A stretch of DNA of 64,000 bases from Laspinema palackyanum D2a (GTDB lineage Bacteria; Cyanobacteriota; Cyanobacteriia; Cyanobacteriales; Laspinemataceae): NCBI GenBank assembly GCA_025370845.1, contig JAMXFF010000009.1, positions 1 through 64,000 of the forward strand, given 5' to 3'. A program made the translations under genes and the position numbers. The notes under the pieces were generated by a model that saw only the letters and a list, made by a program, of their open reading frames with translations, did no database searches and was not told where the DNA came from. Below, in pieces: positions 50,939-59,737 of this stretch (position 1 is its first letter; each line of letters starts with the position of its first letter).

Positions 50939-52681
50939 CTAACTTAAATCGGTTTCATTGGGAAAAACCGGAGATTGTGCCAGTTTTTCATGGAGGCGGT
51001 TGCGCTTTTCGATCGCATCGGTACAGGTGGGGTCAACTTCCAGGGCCACACCGTAGGATCGCGCCGCTTCGGGATAGCGGTGCAATTTCTCCAAGCATTC
51101 TGCGCGCCGCAACCAAGCCGGGGAATGGGTCGGTTTCATTTGGATCACCGTATCATAGGCCGCGATCGCCTGGGGATATTGACCAATTTTGCTCAAAACT
51201 CGCCCTCGTTTCATCCAGGGTTCATAATGGTTGGGCCAGATGGCGATCGCCTGGTCATAAGCCACAATTGCATCAATATACCGTTGCGCTAAGGAGAGTA
51301 AATCCCCTCGTTTCATCCAAGCTTGAGCATCGTTGGGTTTAACTTCCAGCACTTTGGCAAAGGCATCGAGCGCTTCTGGATAGCGTTCGAGTTTTTCCAG
51401 CACTTCGGACCGTTTGACCCAGGACCGATAAAGAAACATTGGTTCTTGGGTCACTTGGACCACTTTTTCATAAGCCGTTAGGGCTTCTTCATATCTTTGG
51501 AGTTGCTCTAAAGCCAGTCCTCGGTGATACCAAGCTTCGGGAAAATTGGGCTGAATTTGAATGGCATTACTCAGGGCTTGAATCGCATCTTGATAGCGGC
51601 CCATCCCATACAAGGCCATGCCACGACCTAACCAAGCGGTGGATAAATTGGGATTAATTTTGGTAGCTTGGTCAAAGGAGGTTAAGGCGACTTCATACTG
51701 ACCGGCATCGGAGAGGGCAATGCCTCGATTCATCCAAGCCTCGGGCCAATTGGGATGTAATTCAATGGCTTTATCAAAACAGCCGATCGCCGCTTCTACC
51801 CATTGATGCTTGAGGGCGCGGCCTTTATAAAACCAGACTAAGGGATTGCTGGGGGCGAATTGAATCACCCGATCAAAGGAGGCGACCGCTTCGGTATAGC
51901 GTTGTAACTTGTCCAAGCTGACGCCGCGATTAAACCAAGATGCGGCATTATCCGGGACCAGTTGCAGGGTGCGATCGTAAGCGGTGACGGCTTCGCCGTA
52001 GCGTTGCAGGCGATCGAGAGCGACCCCTTGATTGAACCAAGCGGCGGGGTTTTGGGGGTCTAGGGTGATGGCTTGTTCCAAGGAGGTTAGGGCGAGTTCC
52101 GGGCGATCGAGGCCGAGGAAAGTCAGACCTCGGTAATACCATCCGCTAGAGAGTTTGGGTTTGAGTTTGACTACTTTATTAAAGGCAGTAATGGCGGATT
52201 TGTATTGTTGGAGTTCTAAGAGCGATCGCCCTCGGAAATACCAGGCTTCATATTGATTAGTATTAATTTGAATGCTTTGATCCAAGGAGGCCAAGGCTTC
52301 CTGATATCGGTTTAAATGGAATAGACACCGACCTCGGAAGGTCCAGCCCCAATAGTCATCGGGGTTAACTTGAATCGCCCCATCATAACCGGCGATCGCC
52401 TCTTCATAGCGATGTAAATTCATCAGGGCCGTGCCGCGTTTCAGCCAAGCCCGATGCATCGAGGGCTTTTTTTGAATCGCTTTGTCATAAAAGGCGACTG
52501 CCCCGGCATAATTTTTTTGTTCATACAGTCGGTTCCCTCTTTCATAGTCAGAACCCGCCCCCAGCAAGTGGTTGACCCAGGACCACACCGGGGCAATCGG
52601 TCTCGCCGGAGGTGAACTGTCCGGGGGCGATGGAGGTGGGGTTAAGCCTTCGGGGGGCTGCAATTCGTCAAATTGGGTCAT
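50939..52681 (-). CDS. TPR protein with about fifteen repeats
   Basis: About 580 residues from the ATG at 52681; a TTG two codons upstream is also possible. The first 37 residues are proline-rich with a short hydrophobic turn (APVWSWVNHLLG). From about residue 40 to 565 there are fifteen regular 34-residue TPR units. Nearly every unit carries a Trp just after the Ala at the start of its first helix (AW, SW or GW) and ends in a P-N/D pair. That regularity suggests one continuous solenoid for protein binding. No catalytic domain or membrane anchor is attached. The partner is unknown. Confidence 0.88.
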   Translation of the reverse strand: MTQFDELQPPEGLTPPPSPPDSSPPARPIAPVWSWVNHLLGAGSDYERGNRLYEQKNYAGAVAFYDKAIQKKPSMHRAWLKRGTALMNLHRYEEAIAGYDGAIQVNPDDYWGWTFRGRCLFHLNRYQEALASLDQSIQINTNQYEAWYFRGRSLLELQQYKSAITAFNKVVKLKPKLSSGWYYRGLTFLGLDRPELALTSLEQAITLDPQNPAAWFNQGVALDRLQRYGEAVTAYDRTLQLVPDNAASWFNRGVSLDKLQRYTEAVASFDRVIQFAPSNPLVWFYKGRALKHQWVEAAIGCFDKAIELHPNWPEAWMNRGIALSDAGQYEVALTSFDQATKINPNLSTAWLGRGMALYGMGRYQDAIQALSNAIQIQPNFPEAWYHRGLALEQLQRYEEALTAYEKVVQVTQEPMFLYRSWVKRSEVLEKLERYPEALDAFAKVLEVKPNDAQAWMKRGDLLSLAQRYIDAIVAYDQAIAIWPNHYEPWMKRGRVLSKIGQYPQAIAAYDTVIQMKPTHSPAWLRRAECLEKLHRYPEAARSYGVALEVDPTCTDAIEKRNRLHEKLAQSPVFPNETDLS

Positions 52682-52871
52682 AATCAACGAGGGCTAGGTT
52701 CTCAACAGAGGACAGGCGAGGGGCGATCGCCCACAGAGGGATATCGATATTTTTTCCAGGCGATCGGCGATTAATCCAGGGTGATGAGCTTGAACGACTG
52801 ACCACAGCTTAACCGACTGCTGATCTCTACTTAATTTTGACATATAAAGACCCCTTCCTCTGCTCTGGGAA

Positions 52872-52966
52872 GACTTACCCAGATTTTGAGAATTGACGCT
52901 AAATGTAGAGGCGAGCAAGCGAATCGCCTCTACATTTAGATTTCGATGTTCCAGATTGCGTAAGCC
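52872..52966. repeat. GACTTACcCAG-ended palindromic element (copy 3)
   Basis: 95 bp with the ends GACTTACCCAGATTTTGAGAA and TTCCAGATTGCGTAAGCC and the core CTAAATGTAGAGGCGAGC / GCGAATCGCCTCTACATTTAG. It confirms the uninterrupted target site TACATTTAG used to read the nested insertion at 50.2 kb. A 74-codon open frame across it (52694-52918) is not a gene. Confidence 0.7.
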
Positions 52967-53077
52967 CTGAACCCATAAAAAAATATCCCCCAGATGGGAG
53001 ATATTTAGAACAGTTAAGTTGTTGAGAATTTATACCCAGCCTCTAGCGAACCAGGCTGGATCTCAAATCACTTTCCC

Positions 53078-53401
53078 TTAATGGGCAAGAACAGGGATGC
53101 TCTTGAATTCAGCAGTCAAACGGCTCAACATCGAACGTTGGCGTTTTTCACCTTTGACTTGCCGATCCATCATCAGACGGCGCGCTTGTTCCGGTGCCGA
53201 GCTGTTTGCGGACTGTGGTTCACCAGTGGTCAACGCAACTCCCCGATACTTCAGTTCCACGGTCGCTTGCTGGACCGGTGCTTTCTTCTGATTGCAAAAT
53301 TTCCAATCTAACCCGCGATATTTACCAGCCAGTTCGCCTTCGGTAACATCAACTTCTGCGGGAGTATATTCGTAAGTGGTGCCACGATATGAAAGTTTCA
53401 T
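53078..53401 (-). CDS. DUF4278 family protein
   Basis: 107 residues. The family core is MKLSYRGTTYEYTP at the N-terminus and GKYRGLDWKF near residues 27-36, then VELKYRGVAL, a second similar strand (about 48-57). The C-terminal part is basic and helical (RRLMMDRQVKGEKRQRSM). DUF4278 proteins are small and almost confined to cyanobacteria; their function is unknown. AGGAGG nine bases before the ATG is a strong ribosome site, so it is well expressed when transcribed. Confidence 0.88.
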   Translation of the reverse strand: MKLSYRGTTYEYTPAEVDVTEGELAGKYRGLDWKFCNQKKAPVQQATVELKYRGVALTTGEPQSANSSAPEQARRLMMDRQVKGEKRQRSMLSRLTAEFKSIPVLAH

Positions 53402-53915
53402 GTTTTTCGCCTCCTAAATAGAGTCTTGTTTGTAGGATGAGGCGCGTTCCTTCGGGAGTGACTCCCTACTTCCGTCCCTTGCCAGCTTCATGCCGTTCAG
53501 ATATGAACTGGCTTGTGGTGAGGGATGAACGATTTACTTTCTGTATTCATTGTTACCGTTTGAAAATCAAATGTCAAGGGTTTTTCAAGTTTTTTCTCAA
53601 AAATACCCCTTAAGGCATAGATGGCCTCTCTCTCGACTACGGCTCAAGCCCTTGCCATCAGAGCGATTGAGAGATTTTACCTCCCCAAACTTAGGCAAAT
53701 TTGGGGGATTTAAGCCGAGAAATAGGGATAGCCAATGAATTGCCCCACCTCAATAGAGGACTCTATATGGCAAATCGGGAGACTCCGCCCCCCGCGAAAC
53801 CCTCCCGACTACAACGGGGTCATCTGCCTTCATACGGGGCATTGGAGTTGGGTGTTGGCTCCAAAAGTCCCTGAATTTAACCCTTGACTGAACTTAAGGA
53901 AGGAGAAACCTGATC
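53402..53915. other. Spacer between DUF4278 and a secreted beta protein
   Basis: A divergent promoter region of about 510 bases. An open frame at 53550-53738 has no ribosome site and no recognisable features, so I do not call it. Near 53430-53470 lie small direct and inverted words (ttccttcgggagtgactccc). I see no clear promoter boxes. Confidence 0.45.
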
Positions 53916-54683
53916 GTGAGCTATCGAAATACAGCCCGTTATCTCTTGAGTGTCCTGATGGTGTTGGCTGGGGCTGCATCCCCCACCATCGGGGCGCTCG
54001 AACAGCCGGTTATGCAGGAAGTAGAATCCAATCAAACCTCATTTTTCTGGAGGCGCAGGTCCGCACCCGATCGCCTCGAAGGAGTCTGGGGGATTACGGA
54101 AGCGAGAACTCCCCGGGGTCAAGCTTACACCGGCAGTCTGGATATCACTGCCGTCGGGAATACGGACAATCTCTATCAAGTCTCTTGGGAAACCTCCCAA
54201 GGGAATTATTCCGGGTTGGGGTTCTATGAAGAGGGACGGCTACTGGTAGGGGCTGGACTAGACGAGGGGATTTATGGCGTGGCCCTCTATCGAATCGAGA
54301 ACGATGGCACCTTAGATGGCAAATGGACCCTCAGTACCGCGAATGGAGAGGTTGGCACAGAACTCGCTACCGGAGGGCGATCGGGTGAGTTAGCGGGTTC
54401 CTATCAAATTAGCAGTACAGACCCTGGAGAAGAGGGTGCTTCCTCTAGTGGAGAATTAACCATTACCGAATCCCGGGATATCTATCAAGTCACCTGGAAT
54501 GTCGATGATGAAACCTATCGTGGGATCGGTTTGCGGGTGGATGATTGGCTGGTTGTGGGTTGGGGGACTAGCACTAACCTGGCGGTATTGGATTATGAAT
54601 TTAAGGGCAACGAAGGGACGGCACGTTGGGCTAAAACCGGCAGTCGGGAACTGGGGATGGAAAAGATTTCCCTCGAAGATTAG
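53916..54683 (+). CDS. Secreted protein with two similar beta domains
   Basis: 255 residues starting at GTG with AAGGAAGGAG upstream. A signal peptide covers about 1-27 (YLLSVLMVLAGAASPTIGA). Two copies of a roughly 90-residue unit follow (about 55-150 and 155-250): EGVWGITEARTPRGQAYTGS and SGELAGSYQISSTD open them; YQVSWETSQGNYSGLGFYEEG and YQVTWNVDDETYRGIGLRVDD are the matched middles. The folds should be small antiparallel barrels, similar to lipocalin-like FABP-type proteins. No enzyme motif is visible, and the function is unknown. Confidence 0.8.
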   Translation: MSYRNTARYLLSVLMVLAGAASPTIGALEQPVMQEVESNQTSFFWRRRSAPDRLEGVWGITEARTPRGQAYTGSLDITAVGNTDNLYQVSWETSQGNYSGLGFYEEGRLLVGAGLDEGIYGVALYRIENDGTLDGKWTLSTANGEVGTELATGGRSGELAGSYQISSTDPGEEGASSSGELTITESRDIYQVTWNVDDETYRGIGLRVDDWLVVGWGTSTNLAVLDYEFKGNEGTARWAKTGSRELGMEKISLED

Positions 54684-54717
54684 AGGGCCCTGTGGTCTAC
54701 TGTACGCCCGGACTAGA

Positions 54718-54825
54718 GAACGACTGAAGTCGTTACTACCAACAATCCGGAACGACTGAAGTCGTTACTACCAACAATCCGGAACGACTGAAGTCGTTAC
54801 TACCAACAATCCGGAACGACTGGGA
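54718..54825. repeat. 32-bp tandem repeat, about 3.4 copies
   Basis: The unit begins GAACGACTGAAGTCGTTACT and ends ACCAACAATCCG, with units starting at 54718, 54750, 54782 and a partial at 54814. Each contains the palindrome ACGACTGAAGTCGT, so the RNA would fold into a row of small hairpins. It lies between the secreted protein gene and smpB. Confidence 0.8.
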
Positions 54826-54994
54826 GTCTTTGGGTTTTGGGTTGGTAGGGTAGGGGGAGGGGAGATCGGGTTAGAGTGATGTAAGCAGTCGATTAAAAAC
54901 GATAGGCTAGAAAGTAAGACAAAGGCGTTCAGGCTAGTTTTTAGCTGGATCGCCTTTCGTTGATCATAGAATGAGTAGAAACTAAGAAATACCG

Positions 54995-55462
54995 ATGGCG
55001 CAACAAAGCGAAGGCATCAAAATAGTCAGTGATAATCGCCAAGCCCGTTTTTTATATGAGATTCTGGAAACATACGAAGCGGGGATTGAATTAAGGGGGA
55101 CCGAGGTCAAATCCATTCGGTCCGGGAAGGTGAATATCCGAGATGGGTATGTTTTGTTTCGGGATGCGGAGGCGTGGCTGCTGAATGTGAACGTTTCCCC
55201 CTATCAGACGGCCAGTCTCTATTTTAACCATGAGCCGACCCGGACTCGGAAGCTATTGCTGCACCGGGATCAGATCCGCAAGTTGATTGGGACGGTGGAA
55301 CAAAAAGGCTTGACAATGGTACCGACAAAGATGTATCTCAAGCGTGGGTTAGTTAAGGTAGAGATTGCTCTGGTTCGAGGCAAGCAACTCCACGATAAGC
55401 GAGCGTCGGTGAAAGAACGGGAGCACAAGCGGGAGATAGAACGGGCGTTAAAGCAGTATTAG
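54995..55462 (+). CDS. smpB: SsrA-binding protein SmpB
   Basis: 155 residues, the standard length. SmpB binds tmRNA and delivers it to stalled ribosomes for trans-translation. The family start GIKIVSDNRQARFLYEILE, the motif LRGTEVKSIRSGKVNI and the basic C-terminal tail GKQLHDKRASVKEREHKREI are all present. The start ATG fits the family N-terminus. No ssrA gene is recognisable in this window. Confidence 0.96.
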   Translation: MAQQSEGIKIVSDNRQARFLYEILETYEAGIELRGTEVKSIRSGKVNIRDGYVLFRDAEAWLLNVNVSPYQTASLYFNHEPTRTRKLLLHRDQIRKLIGTVEQKGLTMVPTKMYLKRGLVKVEIALVRGKQLHDKRASVKEREHKREIERALKQY

Positions 55463-55557
55463 CATTTGTAGCAAGCTGCTTCCCACTCCCGGACTATCTA
55501 CTGCAAAGGCGAATCGCCAATGATGACCCCCGCTCCGATGAGCGGGTTGAGGGTCTT

Positions 55558-55740
55558 CTATCGGGAATATCTGCGTTTGCGTCGGCGTGCAATTTCTTTG
55601 CGCTTACGCTTTTCTAGGGGAGTTTCAAAGTGACGCTGACGCTTCATATCTGCATAAATTCCCTCTTTTGCAACTTGGCGCTTAAAGCGGCGCAGTGCAG
55701 ATTCGATCGCTTCATTTTCGCCGACAACGACTTGAGTCAT
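55558..55740 (-). CDS. rpsU: 30S ribosomal protein S21
   Basis: 60 residues. The sequence [20 protein letters not shown] at the N-terminus and the arginine- and lysine-rich tail [16 protein letters not shown] are those of cyanobacterial S21. It is convergent with smpB. A long upstream leader with a stem-loop lies at 55741-56060. The start has AGGAGGATACC in front (55742-55753 on the opposite strand), a good ribosome site. Confidence 0.95.
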   Translation of the reverse strand: MTQVVVGENEAIESALRRFKRQVAKEGIYADMKRQRHFETPLEKRKRKEIARRRKRRYSR

Positions 55741-55897
55741 CCGGTATCCTCCTGAGTATCAACAATAAGATGGGCGGGTGAAATATGCTTTACCCCAACT
55801 CGGGTAAGCTGGATCTTCCAGTCACGGAAATAGCCGATGGGGGCAATCCTCCCCGGGAGAGCCGTTTGCGAGGGTGGGGTTCACAATCGAAGGCTCA

Positions 55898-55950
55898 CAG
55901 ATAGGAGCACAAAGCCGTCCAGTCGCGCTTTGTCCGAAACTGGCTATCTG
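55898..55950. other. Nested stem-loop in the rpsU leader
   Basis: A 7-bp outer stem and a 7-bp inner stem are joined by bulges and lie 160-210 bases before the rpsU start codon. Autogenous ribosomal-protein leaders often look like this, but I do not recognise a described cyanobacterial motif. Confidence 0.4.
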
Positions 55951-56254
55951 TTATGAATTGGCTTTAAAACCCGATAGTGTTTGTTGGCTTGTCTGTATCG
56001 CAACAAACACGACAATCAAACTTTATCTGCGAAATATATTTTAACACAGAATGGCTCGGGTTCAGGAAAAATCCCTGATTGCCAGTCCTTAGCTCATGCG
56101 ATCGCCCCCCTAAATTCTTCTCTCCCCTTAAGGTGAGTCCAAGCGGGCGATCGCCTCACGCATTCAGAGAAATCGGATTGTAGCATGAGAATGGGGATGA
56201 CGTTTCCCTGGTTGTTTTTCTAATCCGGAAAACCTTCGGGTTCTGTACAACCGG

Positions 56255-56330
56255 GGTCCTTGGTCCCTTGGTCCTTGGTCCCTTGGTCCCTTGGTCCTTG
56301 GTCCTTTGGTCCTTAGTCCCTTGGTCCTGG
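56255..56330. repeat. CCTTGGTC microsatellite
   Basis: About nine imperfect copies of an 8-9 base unit (CCTTGGTC or CCCTTGGTC). Copy number in such tracts tends to vary between strains by slipped-strand pairing. It lies 300 bases before the photoreceptor gene. Confidence 0.8.
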
Positions 56331-56628
56331 TACCTGATGCCTGGTGCTTTTACTAAAAAATATTAAAACAGTGGCCCCCTTTGAATATTTCCGGGTTAAA
56401 ACTCGTAAAATTAATATAAATAGTTTGAGGTTGGGTAATTGGTAAGTAAATTAACTTGTAGCGCCTAGGATAAGAACCCCAAGGCAACGGGGTGATGTTC
56501 GGGATTCTTGACTCAAAATTTTTCGGAGCAGTAGTTAGCTCATGCCTGGGAGCAGGGGTTTAGTCTCCCCCCACAATCCGGATAGCTCCGATTAAAATTA
56601 CCATGCTAATGAAGGGTAGAACTCAGCA

Positions 56629-59316
56629 ATGATTCGTAGAAAAATTAAACACAGTGCAGTGACTATATTAGACCGAGAAAATTTATTAAACCGGATTGCG
56701 AGTCGGATTCGTCAATCTTTAGAATTACATGAAATTTTAGAAACTACAGCCCGAGAAATTAGAGCTTTTTTAAATACCCATCGGGTTAAAATTTATCGAT
56801 TTGAAGAAGATGGCAGCGGAGAGGTGATTGCGGAATCGATTCAAAGCGATCGCTTGCCCTCGATGTTGGGACTACGGTTTCCCGCTACGGATATTCCCGT
56901 GAAGGCGCGAGACTTATTTCTAACAGCCCGTCAACGGGTGATCGTCGATGTGGCATCGGGACGCAAAACCACTGAAGAACTCGATTTTTCAGACAATGGA
57001 GAAAGTATCAGTCGAGGAGGGATCCACTATTGGCCCGTAGACCCCTGTCATGCGGAATATCTGACTAATATGGGGGTATCTTCTTCTTTATCCATTCCGA
57101 TTCTCCACCAACAGCATCTGTGGGGATTGTTGGTTTCCCATCATGCTAAACCCAGACGATATTCAGAACGAGAAATTGAGATCGTCCAATTGCTGGTGGA
57201 TCAAATGTCGATTGCGATCGCCCAATCAGATTTGTTAAATCGCACTCGCAACCAAGCTCGCGATGAAGCCGTCCTGAATAAAATTAGCGGATTGCTGCAT
57301 TCGCCTTTAGACATCAAAAAAATTCGCCAAACTGTTCTAAAAGAAACCGTACTCGCATTACGGGCCGATGCAGGCCGACTTTATATCAATCCAGACATGA
57401 CGGGGGCAGTGGCTCAAATCTATACTTATGGCGTTCAACCTAGTATTGCTTGGATTGAAGAAACAGACTGTTGGCAACAGTTGATTAACAAGAGTGAGCA
57501 AATTGCGCCTCCCGAGACCAAGCCAGGAACTGTTCAGAAGGAAAATCTCTCTCCCCCAGAACGGGCCAGTCTTGAGGGATATGAACTCGATTTACCCTCT
57601 CCTTTAAACGGAAATAAGGAATCCCACTCCACCCCCCACTCTATCGTTTATCTGCACAGTGTCAGTATAGGCAATCTTTATAAAACCCGAGCTTTCAGCC
57701 CCTTGGCCTTCGCTTTTCAAGGGACTAAAATTCGGTCGATTTTGATTGTCCCCTTAAAATATAATAAACAATATTTAGGATGTTTGACCTTGTTCAGAAA
57801 TGAAATTGAAACGGAAACTTTATGGGCTGGACGAAATGATTTAGACGAACGGAACCAGAAACCTCGGGCTTCTTTTGAAGCGTGGCGAGAAATTAAAAAA
57901 GAACAGACTAAAATCTGGAAGGTTGAAGAAATTAAACTGGCTGAATCCGTGGGGACTCATCTCTATATGGCTGTCATGCAACGGCGAGTTGAAAATTTGA
58001 TTCGTCACGAAGCCTCTCACGATCGCCTGACCGGATTAGCTAATCGTCTACTCTTTAACGAGCGCCTTTCTTTGGCACTAGCAGATACCCAACACCGGGC
58101 GGAAATGCTCGGGGTGATTTTTCTGGATTTAGATGGATTTAAAACCATTAATGATACCCTGGGTCATGCGCTTGGAGATTTGCTCCTCAAAATTGTCGCC
58201 GAACGGTTAAGTCGTTCTCTGCCCGAAGAAGATATGCTGGCGCGTTGGGGTGGGGATGAGTTTACATTTTTAATTAATCATTTGAGTTCCGCTGAGGATG
58301 TGGCCGAAATTAGCAACAAAATTTTAAAGTGTTTTCAGGAACCCTTTCGGTTAGAGGGCCAAGATTTTTATGTGAAAGCCAGTTTAGGAATTGCCCTAGC
58401 TCCTTATGATGGAGAAGATGTAGAAACCCTGTTGAAAAATGCTGATGCAGCCATGTATCGGGCCAAGCAACAAGGGAGGAACAACTATCAGCTTTACACC
58501 CCGGCGATCGGCACGAAAGCCTGTGAAAGACTCCTGTTAGAAACGAGTTTACACAAAGCCTTAGACCGAGATGAGTTCCGGATGTACTATCAACCTCAAA
58601 TTGATTTAAAAACGGGACGAATTATCAGTATGGAAGCGCTGATTCGCTGGCAGCATCCAGAACTGGGGTTAGTTCCCCCCAGTGAATTTATTCCCCTGGC
58701 AGAAGAAACGGGCCTGATCTGTCCCATCGGGAAATGGGCGATCGAAGCCGCTACCCGGCAAAATTACGAGTGGCAGTTAGCCGGACTTCCCCCGATTAGG
58801 ATGGCGGTGAATTTATCGGCCCGTCAGTTTCATCAACAAAATTTACTGCAAGAAATCGCCCAAATTTTAAGGCAAACCAAACTCCCTCCTGGCTATTTAG
58901 AGTTGGAAATCACCGAAAGCATTGCCATGCAGGATGTTGACTTAACAATTTCTCTGTTGCATGGATTCCATGAAATGGGAATCGCCATTGCCTTGGATGA
59001 TTTTGGCACGGGCTATTCCTCATTATCATCCCTGAAGCATTTTCCTTTAGATCAGTTAAAAATTGATCGCTCGTTTATCCAAGAAGTCACCACTGAGTCC
59101 CCTGATGCGGCTATTATTGAGGCGATCGTCACCCTCGGGCATGGTTTGAATTTAGAGGTGATGGCTGAAGGGGTGGAAACCTTAGAACAGTTAGAATTTC
59201 TGAAGTCGGCAAATTGCGATGCGGCCCAAGGCTATTTATTTAGTAAGCCGGTTCCCGTGGAAATTGCCACCGAACTCTACCGGCAGTCAACGTTTTCCTT
59301 TCATTTGAGTTCATAG
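56629..59316 (+). CDS. Bilin-binding-type GAF, GAF, GGDEF, EAL protein
   Basis: 895 residues. The first GAF domain (about 18-200) has phytochrome-type landmarks: [22 protein letters not shown] with the Cys-His pair (Cys140), and [18 protein letters not shown] bilin attached at Cys140 is therefore likely, making this a red/far-red or cyanobacteriochrome-like photoreceptor. A second GAF-like region (about 215-460) with an insert follows. GGDEF (541-545, [10 protein letters not shown]) and EAL (669-671, [11 protein letters not shown]) domains complete it; the EAL side keeps [18 protein letters not shown] and AEGVET, so a phosphodiesterase is likely, and the GGDEF loop is intact for cyclase activity. 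It would couple light to c-di-GMP. A terminator follows at 59377. Confidence 0.93.
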   Translation: MIRRKIKHSAVTILDRENLLNRIASRIRQSLELHEILETTAREIRAFLNTHRVKIYRFEEDGSGEVIAESIQSDRLPSMLGLRFPATDIPVKARDLFLTARQRVIVDVASGRKTTEELDFSDNGESISRGGIHYWPVDPCHAEYLTNMGVSSSLSIPILHQQHLWGLLVSHHAKPRRYSEREIEIVQLLVDQMSIAIAQSDLLNRTRNQARDEAVLNKISGLLHSPLDIKKIRQTVLKETVLALRADAGRLYINPDMTGAVAQIYTYGVQPSIAWIEETDCWQQLINKSEQIAPPETKPGTVQKENLSPPERASLEGYELDLPSPLNGNKESHSTPHSIVYLHSVSIGNLYKTRAFSPLAFAFQGTKIRSILIVPLKYNKQYLGCLTLFRNEIETETLWAGRNDLDERNQKPRASFEAWREIKKEQTKIWKVEEIKLAESVGTHLYMAVMQRRVENLIRHEASHDRLTGLANRLLFNERLSLALADTQHRAEMLGVIFLDLDGFKTINDTLGHALGDLLLKIVAERLSRSLPEEDMLARWGGDEFTFLINHLSSAEDVAEISNKILKCFQEPFRLEGQDFYVKASLGIALAPYDGEDVETLLKNADAAMYRAKQQGRNNYQLYTPAIGTKACERLLLETSLHKALDRDEFRMYYQPQIDLKTGRIISMEALIRWQHPELGLVPPSEFIPLAEETGLICPIGKWAIEAATRQNYEWQLAGLPPIRMAVNLSARQFHQQNLLQEIAQILRQTKLPPGYLELEITESIAMQDVDLTISLLHGFHEMGIAIALDDFGTGYSSLSSLKHFPLDQLKIDRSFIQEVTTESPDAAIIEAIVTLGHGLNLEVMAEGVETLEQLEFLKSANCDAAQGYLFSKPVPVEIATELYRQSTFSFHLSS

Positions 59317-59376
59317 TTTACCCAGAGATAATTACCTGCACCCATGACCGGCATGGGTCCAGTTCGGGCCGGTTTT

Positions 59377-59407
59377 CTCCCCGGGTCAAACCCGGGGAGT
59401 TCTTTGT
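59377..59407 (+). terminator. Rho-independent terminator after the GGDEF/EAL gene
   Basis: A 10-bp perfect stem CTCCCCGGGT / ACCCGGGGAG with a three-base CAA loop is followed by TTCTTTG. It is placed 60 bases after the stop codon at 59316. Confidence 0.8.
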
Positions 59408-59467
59408 CTGCTTTTAGGGGCGATCGCCTCCTCATGTCAAAACATCGAGTTTCACCTTTCATTTGGA

Positions 59468-59495
59468 TTGCAACTTGAGGTTTCTACCCTATAAT
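59468..59495 (+). promoter_or_regulatory. Candidate promoter upstream of the acyltransferase gene
   Basis: TTGCAA (59468-59473) and a perfect TATAAT (59490-59495) are spaced by 16 bases. Transcription from about 59502 would give a 235-base leader before the acyltransferase ATG at 59738. No known riboswitch is recognisable in that leader, which contains short stems (for example GTAGAGTTTGCCTTACAACC). Confidence 0.5.
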
Positions 59496-59737
59496 ATAAA
59501 AGACCTACAGCCCCCAAAGGGGTAGAGTTTGCCTTACAACCCTTTCCTCCCAGAGCAGTTGAATCGGTTTGACCGGGTTACGGTTTCACAGCACTACCCC
59601 AGTGCCAACCTGCATCAAGCCGGTTTAAATGATGCTTTAAAACCCACAGGCTTGGGCATTTTAACCATAAGTAACTGGTGAATTTTCCATTCTAATAAAT
59701 TCTCACCGAATACTCTATCCTATAGGATTGAACGAAT

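Larger units (their letters stand above)
55741..56628. other. Gene-free region: rpsU leader, repeats and upstream DNA of a photoreceptor gene
   Basis: No protein gene. The rpsU side contains a nested stem: CAGATAG (55898-55904) with CTATCTG (55944-55950), enclosing ACAAAGC (55909-55915) with GCTTTGT (55927-55933). AT-rich sequence near 56020-56050 could hold the rpsU promoter. Next comes the CCTTGGTC microsatellite (56255-56330). The last 250 bases, before the GGDEF/EAL gene, contain CCCCAAGGCAACGGGG near 56480-56495, a small stem. No riboswitch class is recognisable. Confidence 0.5.

Noticed and set aside
52694..52918. 74-codon minus-strand frame upstream of the TPR gene
   Set aside because: It begins in a dispersed palindromic element and ends just before the TPR gene start; likely leader DNA.
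53550..53738. 62-codon frame between DUF4278 and the secreted beta protein
   Set aside because: No start signal and no recognisable features; the composition is that of a spacer.
54718..54825. Possible CRISPR array
   Set aside because: The 32-bp unit repeats completely, with no variable spacers, and no cas gene is present.
56440..56520. tRNA- or riboswitch-like fold before the photoreceptor gene
   Set aside because: Only one short GC stem is convincing; no tRNA arms and no match to a riboswitch consensus that I know.
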